From contig JAEHCT010000001.1 of NCBI GenBank assembly GCA_020697635.1, forward strand, positions 1 to 38,144: a stretch of 38,144 nt of DNA. The letters are read 5' to 3'. The notes under the pieces were generated by a model. That model was not told the origin of the DNA. It made no database searches and saw only the letters and a list, made by a program, of their open reading frames with translations. Every line of letters begins with the position of its first letter. The stretch's first letter is position 1. The DNA comes from Candidatus Bathyarchaeota archaeon. GTDB taxonomy: Archaea; Thermoproteota; Bathyarchaeia; TCS64. Positions 31,770-38,144 of this stretch are shown one piece after another. The position numbers and the translations under genes were made by a program.

Positions 31770-32432
31770 CTATCGCCAGACCTTGATGCCGCGCTCGTGG
31801 AGATACTGCGCCGCCAGGTCCGCGATGTCTGGTCCCTTGAAGGGTATCTTGAGCTCCTTGACGTGGATCATGATCTCAGTGTACTTGATCTCAAGGGGCG
31901 CCGCCTTCTCCTGGAACTCGTCCAGTATGGTCTGGGCGACCTCCTCGGCGACCCTGAACTTGGGGCTCAGCATCCTGTAGTGGTGCTTGAGGGCCGTCCC
32001 GACTTCGTTGGGGGACGCGGAGTCTATGGCCCAGACGGTGGGCCTTGGGCCGCCCTTGCTGCGCTTCACCTTGCTCACCTTGAGCGCGGGCACCACGACG
32101 CCCATCGCCCTAAGCCTCTTCAGGGCGCGGTAGACAGTGGCCTCGGGCATGTTGAGCTCGCACTGGAGCACCCAAGCCGTGGATGCGCCGTGGAGGCAGA
32201 AGTACAGGAACGTCTCGCTCACGGCCTTGCTGCTGAAGATCTTCTCGCTGAAGCTCATGAGCTCCTGGATGTTCTTCAGGGTGGTCGCGAGGTCGTTCTT
32301 TTCGTTTAAAAGTAATAATTTCCGGAAAATATCTACGTATTTAGTGAAGTTTAACGCGCTAACGCCAGTTTTTCCTAACGATCTCTTTTTATTGGCGGAG
32401 CGTCTTCTATCTAGGGCTACCGTATTCGACAC
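31770..32432 (-). CDS. Winged-helix transcription regulator
   Basis: 220 residues from GTG 32432, the only start codon in the first 60 codons. A helical N-terminal part is followed by a winged-helix domain at about 70-130 (LQCELNMPEATVYRALKRLR, then MGVVVPALKV and the wing). The C-terminal region is charged and helical, ending PDIADLAAQYLHERGIKVWR. The recognition helix pattern (MPEATVYRALKRLRAMG) is like MarR/ArsR-type archaeal regulators. It is divergent from the ribbon-helix-helix gene at 32550. The first 40 codons are A/T-rich compared with the rest. Confidence 0.75.
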   Translation of the reverse strand: MSNTVALDRRRSANKKRSLGKTGVSALNFTKYVDIFRKLLLLNEKNDLATTLKNIQELMSFSEKIFSSKAVSETFLYFCLHGASTAWVLQCELNMPEATVYRALKRLRAMGVVVPALKVSKVKRSKGGPRPTVWAIDSASPNEVGTALKHHYRMLSPKFRVAEEVAQTILDEFQEKAAPLEIKYTEIMIHVKELKIPFKGPDIADLAAQYLHERGIKVWR

Positions 32433-32487
32433 TTAAATCTAACTCCGGGCCTCGCACGCGAGGCAAATTGTTTACAGCACCGATATG

Positions 32488-32549
32488 CTTATAAGTATAC
32501 TTGTTAACAAGTAAACAAGTAAACAAAATAAACAGGTGGAACAGTAAAC
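32488..32549 (+). promoter_or_regulatory. Promoter with 16-bp palindrome and TAAACA repeats
   Basis: TATA-like CTTATAAG (32488-32495) is followed at once by a perfect palindrome, TACTTGTTAACAAGTA (32498-32513). Direct repeats of (G/A)TAAACA then follow (32511, 32519, 32528 and 32543 onward, the last ending at the ATG). The TGTTTAC complement lies upstream at 32469. The expected transcript start (about 32517) lies within the array. This is the layout of an autoregulated operator, most simply bound by the protein encoded just downstream. Confidence 0.6.
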
Positions 32550-32990
32550 ATGCCCCGTAAAACCGTCGCTATCCGTGGCCTGGACACAGAGCTCTACACA
32601 GAGGTCTTCACCATGGCCAAGAAGGACGGCAAACGCGTGGCAGACGTCGTCAACAACGCCCTAGAGGCATGGATCAACAACGAGACAGACGAAGTCCCCG
32701 CCGGATTCGATGGCACACTATCTAACTCCGGAGCAGAATTTATTTTAGCCATCGACGATGAAGGCGAAGTGAGCCTAGGAAAAGATGATATCAAGGAAAT
32801 AGCCAAAGAAATGGGCCCATTCGCCATAGAGAGCAATGGAAACCTATTATTCGAGAAAGACGTCGATAAAAATGCTTTAAACAGCATCACGAAGATTTCT
32901 GTGCGGTCGGGCACCGTCAAGGTACCCAGGAAGGCCTACGCCCAATTCCTAATGAAGTGCAAGATACAAGGAAAGCTCGACAAGTATTGA
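32550..32990 (+). CDS. Ribbon-helix-helix-like DNA-binding protein with C-terminal domain of unknown function
   Basis: 146 residues. The first 45 (KTVAIRGLDTELYTEVFTMA, then DGKRVADVVNNALEAWIN) read as a strand and two helices, the pattern of a ribbon-helix-helix or Arc-type domain. The remainder alternates short strands and helices (FILAIDDEGEVSLGKDDIKE, ISVRSGTVKVPRKAYAQFLM) and was not recognised. ATG 32550 has GGTGG 11 bases upstream. The array of palindromic and direct repeats ahead of it suggests self-regulation. The stop overlaps the DUF99 start. Confidence 0.65.
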   Translation: MPRKTVAIRGLDTELYTEVFTMAKKDGKRVADVVNNALEAWINNETDEVPAGFDGTLSNSGAEFILAIDDEGEVSLGKDDIKEIAKEMGPFAIESNGNLLFEKDVDKNALNSITKISVRSGTVKVPRKAYAQFLMKCKIQGKLDKY

Positions 32991-33592
32991 GCCCCGTTTA
33001 TACGGTAGCTGGGGCCCAGGACGGAAGCTTCGAGACTTTCAGGCGAGGTTTAGGCAGGCCCATCCAGTACACTTCTCTTTGTTTAACAAGGATGAGGGGC
33101 AGCGTTATACAGGGCGTCCTGCTGGCGCGTATAACGGTGGACGGGCTGGACGCCACGGACGCATTGTTAAACAGTTTAGGTTCATGGGAGGCTGACGCGT
33201 TGATTCTGGGCGGAGCCACCTTCGCGGGGTTCAACGTGGTGGACGTTCAACGCGTAAACAGGGAGACGGAAACGCCTGTGATCGTATTCAGCGGAGAGTG
33301 CCCCGACATGGAAGCCACCAAGGATGCGCTGCGTAAACATTTCCAGGACTGGAGGGAGAGGTGGAGCCGCTACGAGGCCCTCGGCGAGATGCACGCGTTA
33401 AAGATTGACAGACATCCTCCGGTGTACTACGAGAACATAGGATGCTCGAAGGGCTTCGCCGAGGACGTGCTCGGGGAGCAGGCAATATCCTGTAGAACCC
33501 CCGAGTGTGTGAGGGTGGCCGACCTGATAGCTAAGGGAGTCAGTCAAGTCTTTCGAGGTCCAGCGGGATGTTCTGGTAGTTCATCAGGTTGA
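32987..33592 (+). CDS. DUF99 family protein (endonuclease V-related)
   Basis: 201 residues from TTG 32987, which overlaps the stop of the preceding gene (TTGA); GTG 32957 is an alternative. Family wording: GAQDGSF near the N-terminus, SVIQGVLLARITVDGLDATD, ADALILGGATFAGFNVVDV and VNRETETPVIVF. DUF99 proteins are archaeal relatives of endonuclease V; function is unproven. The final 18 codons overlap the PolD small-subunit gene in antisense by 53 bases and are probably not part of the conserved domain. Confidence 0.85.
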   Translation: MSPVYTVAGAQDGSFETFRRGLGRPIQYTSLCLTRMRGSVIQGVLLARITVDGLDATDALLNSLGSWEADALILGGATFAGFNVVDVQRVNRETETPVIVFSGECPDMEATKDALRKHFQDWRERWSRYEALGEMHALKIDRHPPVYYENIGCSKGFAEDVLGEQAISCRTPECVRVADLIAKGVSQVFRGPAGCSGSSSG

Positions 33593-35018
33593 ACACCGAG
33601 ACGACGCCCGGTGTGGGGTCTATCTTCATCCTCCTCTGGAAGGGCGTCTGGTCCTGGAAGCTCCCCGTGCTAACCAGGGTGACGTTCTTGTACTTCCGAT
33701 GCTCGAAGATGTGGATGTGGCCCATGACGAAGACGTCCGGTATCTCCCTGATCACGAGCCTGTCGATCTTCTCGGGCGCCAGCGGCGTTGACTGGCCGTA
33801 GATGGGCGCCACGTGGTTGCACCTGAGGAGCAGCTCCACGGCCTTTATGGGGTTGTGGAAGTCGTGGCCCGGCGTCGAGCTCAGTATGTCGTCCAGAGCC
33901 TTGCCGTGGGCCAGCAGCATCTTCACGCCGTGGAGGCTTATGGTGGAGGGGTTCGGCAGCATATGGACCCGTTCGTCCTTGTGGAGGCTCGGGGCGTAGC
34001 TCTCAGGGATCGGGGGCTGAGGCAGGCTCCTCCTGACGGCGTCGTGGTTCCCGGGTATTATGACTACCTCCACGTGCTCCGGCAGCTGTGCCAGGAGCCT
34101 CGCAGCCTCCTCGTACTGGGCGTCCTGGGTGGTAAATGTGAGCTCGTGTAGCTGATCAGGGTAGATCCCTATGCCGTCCACGAGGTCGCCGGCTATGACC
34201 ACGTATTTGACCCTCGAGGCGAGTTCCCTGGAAGCCTGCGGCCCCAGATCCATGTTCATCCACTTGATGAACCTCTCGAAGAGGTCTTCCCTGAAGTACT
34301 TGCTCCCCACGTGTACGTCGCCTATGATCACGGCGCAGACGGGCTCGTCGGCCCTGCGGGAGTCGCGTATGGGGACGTCCGGCCAGATGAGGTCGTTGGC
34401 GATGAGGAGGTCGTCCTTGTACTTGAGGCCGTCTATGCATATCACCTGGTCGTTCAGGATCTCCATGCCTTTCTCAACGGCCTCGGCGCCCGACACCATG
34501 ACGGTGATGGATGTCTCCGGGGACTCAAGTTCCAGGAACAGCCTGTTGCTTCTGGCGCGTTTCCCGCTGACGAGGCCTATGGTCTTGAACTTGGACTTGA
34601 CTGGGAGCTTCACTGCCTGGCTCAGAGGGATGGCGTCACGGACGTCGACGCGCCTCTTGAGTATGATCTCAAGCTGAGCAAACCTGCTGTTGAACAAGTC
34701 TATGAAGCCGTTCAAGTCTCCCTCAGGCGCCGGCTCGTCCACGGGCATCACCTCCAGCCTGGACTCTATCCTCGCCGCCAGAGGTGGTCGGGCTTCCCGT
34801 ACCACCCGCATTGGCTCCGACGCCTTGGAGAGGCTCAACAGGAACTCCTGGTCTATGACGAAAAGCTCTGGCCGGCCCTCCGCTACCTGGAGGGCTCTCT
34901 CTACGACGGCCTTCACATGCTCCAAGGGAATGGCCTGGAGGTGGGTGAACGCGTCTGGGGTTAGCTGGTACCCCCTCTCTACCACCCTGCTGAGGATGGG
35001 CAGGAGTTCCTGTGTCAC
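33540..35018 (-). CDS. polB: DNA polymerase D (Pol II) small subunit DP1, exonuclease
   Basis: 492 residues. The C-terminal phosphoesterase domain has all the Mre11-like metal motifs: VIIGDVHVGSKYF, VVIAGDLVDGIGIYP, IIPGNHDAVRRSLPQPPIPE, LLAHGKALDDI and VMGHIHIFEHRKYKN. An OB-fold precedes it (about 140-210), and an N-terminal helical region lies at 1-90. As the PolD small subunit it provides the 3'-5' proofreading nuclease and partners DP2, which is not in this window. GTG 35018 lacks a clear ribosome site. It follows the cupin gene by 10 bases. PolD occurs in Euryarchaeota and several TACK/Asgard lineages but not Crenarchaeota. Confidence 0.95.
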   Translation of the reverse strand: MTQELLPILSRVVERGYQLTPDAFTHLQAIPLEHVKAVVERALQVAEGRPELFVIDQEFLLSLSKASEPMRVVREARPPLAARIESRLEVMPVDEPAPEGDLNGFIDLFNSRFAQLEIILKRRVDVRDAIPLSQAVKLPVKSKFKTIGLVSGKRARSNRLFLELESPETSITVMVSGAEAVEKGMEILNDQVICIDGLKYKDDLLIANDLIWPDVPIRDSRRADEPVCAVIIGDVHVGSKYFREDLFERFIKWMNMDLGPQASRELASRVKYVVIAGDLVDGIGIYPDQLHELTFTTQDAQYEEAARLLAQLPEHVEVVIIPGNHDAVRRSLPQPPIPESYAPSLHKDERVHMLPNPSTISLHGVKMLLAHGKALDDILSSTPGHDFHNPIKAVELLLRCNHVAPIYGQSTPLAPEKIDRLVIREIPDVFVMGHIHIFEHRKYKNVTLVSTGSFQDQTPFQRRMKIDPTPGVVSVFNLMNYQNIPLDLERLD

Positions 35019-35028
35019 GGCGGATCGT

Positions 35029-35370
35029 TTACTTGGCGGCTATCACGTAGTCGACTCGCGGCGGGCTGAAGAGCTCGATTATCACGGCGGGCTCGTCGCC
35101 CGTGGTCTCGAACTTATGCTCCTCGTTGGGGGGCACTCGCCAAGCCGCTCCCGGGGTGGCTTTGACCGTCCTGCCGCCTGAGCTAAGCTCCCCCTTCCCC
35201 GAGAGGAGGGTGCCCATCTGCTCGTGGGGGTGGCTGTGCCAGTCGACGACGGCGCCAGGATTGATGACTATGTAGCAGAGGGAGGCGTTGTGGCCGTTCC
35301 CTATGATGCTTATCTTTACTCCGGGCACCGGCTCGAGGCACGGAGCCTTCTCCCATGTCGTGTCTTCCAT
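35029..35370 (-). CDS. Cupin-fold protein
   Basis: 113 residues from ATG 35370; TTG 35406, next to the upstream stop, would add 12. One conserved double-stranded beta-helix: motif 1 is WHSHPHEQMGTLLSGKGEL (two or three His plus Glu as metal ligands) and motif 2 is AWRVPPNEEHKFETTGDEP with His. The set is complete for binding one metal. Many small cupins act as sensors, isomerases or dioxygenases; this one cannot be assigned. It lies between a membrane winged-helix gene and polB. Confidence 0.88.
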   Translation of the reverse strand: MEDTTWEKAPCLEPVPGVKISIIGNGHNASLCYIVINPGAVVDWHSHPHEQMGTLLSGKGELSSGGRTVKATPGAAWRVPPNEEHKFETTGDEPAVIIELFSPPRVDYVIAAK

Positions 35371-35406
35371 GGACCTCTCTATGGCGCTGAAGGTATTTGA
35401 ACCCAA

Positions 35407-36099
35407 CTAGAGGCCGATTGGGGCCTGCTCCTTCCGCTCCAGGATGATGTCTCTAATCTCCTTGCGGATGCTGTACCTGTAGGGCATCCCGGAGGTGTTC
35501 CTGTCTATGAATCCCCTGTCGTAGAGCTTCTTCAGGAGCCGGGCTGTGTGCTCCCTCGTCCTGTCGATCTTCTCCCGTATCTCGGGGACGGTGCCCTCCC
35601 CCAGATCCACTATCATCTCAAGGACCTCCATCTCGGTTTCCGTGAGCTGCTGGAAAACGTCCTCGCCCTGAACCGGAATGGGTGCGTCGACCCGCGTGGC
35701 CACGGGTGCCAAACGCGGCTGAGTGGCGAGCTTGGTGAGGTCGGTCTTCATCTCCTGTAGGGAGTTCTCGATGGTGTCAACTCGCTCTGAGAGCTCCTTC
35801 ACCTTCTCCAGCCCCTTGAGGGCGGCGTCGTTGCCACCCTGTGTAGCCTTCAGGGCCTCGTTGGCCATGTACCTGGCCTGGCTGGCTTCGCGCTCTATCC
35901 TGTCGAGGCCAGTCTCCATCTTCTTGGCCTGGCGCGTGAACCCCGAGGTTATGTTCCTGACGGTGGACTTGCTCTCCTCGTACTCTATCTGAGCCATCTT
36001 TATGCGCTTGTAGAAGATGTAGCTAGCGGCCAAGATCACTATTAACAACGCGATGGTGGTGTACACTAGCGCCAAGGATCTCCCCTGTATTGTGCTCAC
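35407..36099 (-). CDS. Membrane-anchored winged-helix protein with coiled coil
   Basis: 230 residues from GTG 36099, with GGGAG at the correct spacing. One N-terminal helix (about 9-29, LALVYTTIALLIVILAASYI) is followed by a coiled coil of about 90 residues (heptads around RQAKKMETGLDRIEREASQA). A linker and a C-terminal winged helix (about 155-225: TETEMEVLEMIVDLGEGTVP, ENTARLLKKLYDRGF-like) complete it. Such anchored regulators occur in archaea and probably couple a membrane signal to DNA binding. Regulated genes are unknown. Confidence 0.82.
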   Translation of the reverse strand: MSTIQGRSLALVYTTIALLIVILAASYIFYKRIKMAQIEYEESKSTVRNITSGFTRQAKKMETGLDRIEREASQARYMANEALKATQGGNDAALKGLEKVKELSERVDTIENSLQEMKTDLTKLATQPRLAPVATRVDAPIPVQGEDVFQQLTETEMEVLEMIVDLGEGTVPEIREKIDRTREHTARLLKKLYDRGFIDRNTSGMPYRYSIRKEIRDIILERKEQAPIGL

Positions 36100-36146
36100 G
36101 GTCTCCCTTTTTTACGGTTTCGGATACACGAATAATTTGATTAGAG

Positions 36147-36197
36147 GTAAACAATTCAAACAAAGTTGGATTGTTTAACAGGTTGTACATGTTTACA
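36147..36197. promoter_or_regulatory. Inverted TGTTTA motifs between membrane-wHTH and hypF
   Basis: AAACAAT (36149-36155) and ATTGTTT (36170-36176) are a perfect inverted repeat. Further TGTTTAAC (36172) and TGTTTACA (36190) words lie in the same 50 bases. They resemble the TGTTTAC/GTAAACA motifs at 32469-32549. TATA-like GTTTAAAT (36206-36213) for hypF follows directly. Confidence 0.4.
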
Positions 36198-36241
36198 TAC
36201 TTAGAGTTTAAATCACGCAGTACATCTAAAACTTGAATGCT

Positions 36242-38144
36242 TTGAGTTCCGGCGAATGGGTCGAGGTGAGGATCGGCATCACAGGCAGGGTCCAGGGCGT
36301 AGGCTTCAGGCCTTTCATCTACCGGATGGCGGTTAGGAATGGTCTCGTCGGGTACGTCATAAACCTAGGAGACGCCGGCGTCGAGATAGTCGTGGAAGGC
36401 GAGGAAACCCAGGTAGCTCAGTTCCTTCGCGACGTCAGGGAGGAGGCCCCCGAAGTCTCCGAGATCGAGGGCATAGTCCACGAGTGCAGGCCGTACCGTG
36501 GCAGGTTCACCGAGTTCGTCATCGACAAGAGCCAGAACAGGGGCAGGGTCGCGTCGGGCATCTACCCGCCGGACATAGGCATATGCCCCCAGTGCCGGGG
36601 AGACATGGCAGCCCGGGAGAGCAGGTGGTACGAGTACCCTTTCACGGCCTGCGCCTGGTGTGGCCCCCGTTTCACGTCTGTAAGGGCCCTCCCCTACGAT
36701 CGTGAGCGTACCCACATGCACGAGTTCCCCATGTGCGAGCACTGCAAGAAGGACTACCACGACCCCATGGACAGGCGGTTCGACGCCCAGGGCATCACTT
36801 GCAGCGTCTGCGGGCCCGAGATGAGTCTATACGACGCCTACGGAAAGCCGATGGAAGCCGACGACTTGTTCAGGGAGGTCTCCGAGTACCTGAAGGAGGG
36901 CAGCATCGTCGCAGTGAAGGGCATCGGCGGCATACATCTCGCCTCTCTAGCCACCAGAGACGACATCATCGAGGAGTTCAGGAAGAGGAAGAACAGGCCA
37001 TACCAGCCCCTCGCGTTGATGTCCCCGGATCTTAACTCGGTGAAAACCTATGCTGAGCTGGATGGTGACGAGGCCAGGGTGATCCAGTCATGGAGAAAAC
37101 CAATCGTGCTGTTGAAGAAGAGGCATAGGGTCATCTCTGAGCTTGTCGCCCCGGGGCTGGATACGATAGGCGTGATGCTCCCCTACACGGGGATCCAGAC
37201 GATGCTGTTCGAGAGGCTCAACGAGCCTGCGCTGATCATGACCAGCGGCAACAAGAAGGGTCTACCCATGGCTATCTCAAACAGGGCCGCGTTCGACGAG
37301 ATCGGCGGAATAGCCGACTACTATCTGCTCCACAACAGGGAGATCGTGAACCGAAGCGACGACTCTGTCCTTAGGATGATCGACGGTAGCACCGCTTTCA
37401 CGAGGAGATCCAGGGGCTACGTTCCAGACCCCATCGACGTCCCACTGAAGAAGGGAATAGGGTTAGCCGTTGGCGCTGAGCTCAGGAACGCGGCCGCCGT
37501 GGCCACCAACGGTAAGGTCTTCATGACGCAGTACCTCGGGGACACGGACACGCTGGAGAGCTTGAGGTTCGAGGAGGAGGCCATCCAGATCATGCGTGAC
37601 CTGCTTAATGTCACGCGTGACCCGGATGTGATAGGGTGTGACCTCCATCCGGGGTACATGACGTCACAGATGGCGGAAGTGATATCACGTGAGACGGGTG
37701 TGACGCTGGTGAAGTCACAGCATCATCACGCCCACATAGTCTCTGTCATGGCTGAGAACAACGTCTCTAGGGATGATGGGATACTAGGGATCGCCTTAGA
37801 CGGCGCGGGATACGGCTCAGATAGGCAAATTTGGGGTGGAGAGATATTAAAATCAACTTACAACGGGTTTGAGAGGCTCGGACACCTCGAGAACGTGCCC
37901 ATGCCAGGAGGGGACCTATGCGCATACCACCCATACAGGATGCTTGTGGCGGGACTTAGTAACACTGTCACAAGTGATATTATACGTGATATCACAGAAA
38001 ATCACGTCGAAAAGGCACTACCCCATGGGAAAACAGAGCTGGAAGTCATCTTAAAGCAACTAAAAGATCCTGAAATCCGTAAGACTTCGAGCGCTGGACG
38101 GTTCTTAGACTCCATAGCCGCCCTACTCGGGTCAACATACTATA
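36242..38144 (+). CDS. hypF: Carbamoyltransferase HypF (3' end outside window)
   Basis: About 634 codons are visible; full-length HypF is about 750-780. HypF makes the cyanide ligand precursor for NiFe hydrogenase from carbamoyl phosphate. Order of domains: acylphosphatase (GRVQGVGFRPFIYRMA, Arg23 and Asn41, about 1-95), four CxxC zinc-finger pairs (CPQC, CAWC, CEHC, CSVC), YrdC-like (VAVKGIGGIHLA, MSPDLNSV, MTSGNKKG), then the Kae1-like domain (HHHAHIVSVMAE, LDGAGYGSDRQIWGGE). There is no in-frame ATG before 36326. TTG 36242 was chosen, next to the promoter-predicted start near 36236; TTG 36233 and GTG 36266 are alternatives. Confidence 0.95.
   Translation, partial: MSSGEWVEVRIGITGRVQGVGFRPFIYRMAVRNGLVGYVINLGDAGVEIVVEGEETQVAQFLRDVREEAPEVSEIEGIVHECRPYRGRFTEFVIDKSQNRGRVASGIYPPDIGICPQCRGDMAARESRWYEYPFTACAWCGPRFTSVRALPYDRERTHMHEFPMCEHCKKDYHDPMDRRFDAQGITCSVCGPEMSLYDAYGKPMEADDLFREVSEYLKEGSIVAVKGIGGIHLASLATRDDIIEEFRKRKNRPYQPLALMSPDLNSVKTYAELDGDEARVIQSWRKPIVLLKKRHRVISELVAPGLDTIGVMLPYTGIQTMLFERLNEPALIMTSGNKKGLPMAISNRAAFDEIGGIADYYLLHNREIVNRSDDSVLRMIDGSTAFTRRSRGYVPDPIDVPLKKGIGLAVGAELRNAAAVATNGKVFMTQYLGDTDTLESLRFEEEAIQIMRDLLNVTRDPDVIGCDLHPGYMTSQMAEVISRETGVTLVKSQHHHAHIVSVMAENNVSRDDGILGIALDGAGYGSDRQIWGGEILKSTYNGFERLGHLENVPMPGGDLCAYHPYRMLVAGLSNTVTSDIIRDITENHVEKALPHGKTELEVILKQLKDPEIRKTSSAGRFLDSIAALLGSTYY

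Noticed and set aside
32498..32549. CRISPR-like or integration-site repeats
   Set aside because: Units are only 6-8 bp, unevenly spaced and confined to one promoter; there are no spacers and no integrase or tRNA gene nearby.

Overview
This window is archaeal. Promoters look like TATA boxes about 26 bases ahead of the start codon, and several genes appear to be read from leaderless mRNAs. Ribosome sites are GGTG or GGAGG, and GTG or TTG starts are frequent. Gene content agrees: the small subunit of archaeal DNA polymerase D, an archaeal translin, a DUF99 protein, a DUF2178/XRE pair and membrane-anchored winged-helix proteins. Coding DNA is GC-rich with strong GC at third positions, and intergenic DNA is AT-rich. 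PolD excludes ordinary Crenarchaeota. A peptide-degrading sediment lineage such as Bathyarchaeia or a Thermoplasmata relative would fit, but I cannot place it from sequence alone. I see no rRNA, tRNA, CRISPR array or insertion sequence.

Region 1 (1-17575) is a nitrogen-compound scavenging island. It holds a FAD-dependent D-amino-acid-oxidase-like enzyme (cut by the window edge), a beta-propeller membrane protein, an Asp/Glu/hydantoin racemase, a complete five-gene oligopeptide ABC importer and an M29/NicX-like metalloenzyme. Divergent from these are hyuA-hyuB (hydantoinase/oxoprolinase), an MFS transporter and an M19 dipeptidase, followed by a creatininase-family amidohydrolase. Together they could import short peptides and cyclic amides, open rings, cleave (possibly D-containing) dipeptides, racemise and oxidise the products.

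Region 2 (17576-23463) is regulatory and housekeeping. It holds a small membrane protein, an orphan GAF histidine kinase, a DUF2178-XRE-small-membrane-protein operon, translin, two small proteins (one a 54-residue CxxC/CxxC zinc-finger protein) and cysS. The translin and cysS leaders both contain notable inverted repeats.

Region 3 (23464-31740) holds an M20 amidohydrolase and a complete BMP-type (nucleoside-like) ABC importer. A convergent uridine-phosphorylase-family enzyme suggests nucleoside uptake and salvage. A divergent metallo-beta-lactamase-fold hydrolase follows and ends at a strong hairpin.

Region 4 (31741-38144) holds a winged-helix regulator and, divergent from it, a ribbon-helix-helix-like gene with a striking palindrome/repeat operator, coupled to a DUF99 gene. 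Convergent with that is a membrane-wHTH, cupin and PolD small subunit cluster. The 5' two thirds or more of hypF (hydrogenase maturation, implying a NiFe hydrogenase elsewhere) runs off the end.

The most unusual points are the breadth of the ring-opening/peptide island, a variant ATP-binding motif in HyuA, a degenerate ABC signature in OppF, the cysS leader inverted repeat, the translin leader (in-frame amber mini-ORF plus hairpin), and TGTTTAC-type operators shared by two intergenic regions. No single locus here is clearly a wholly new system.
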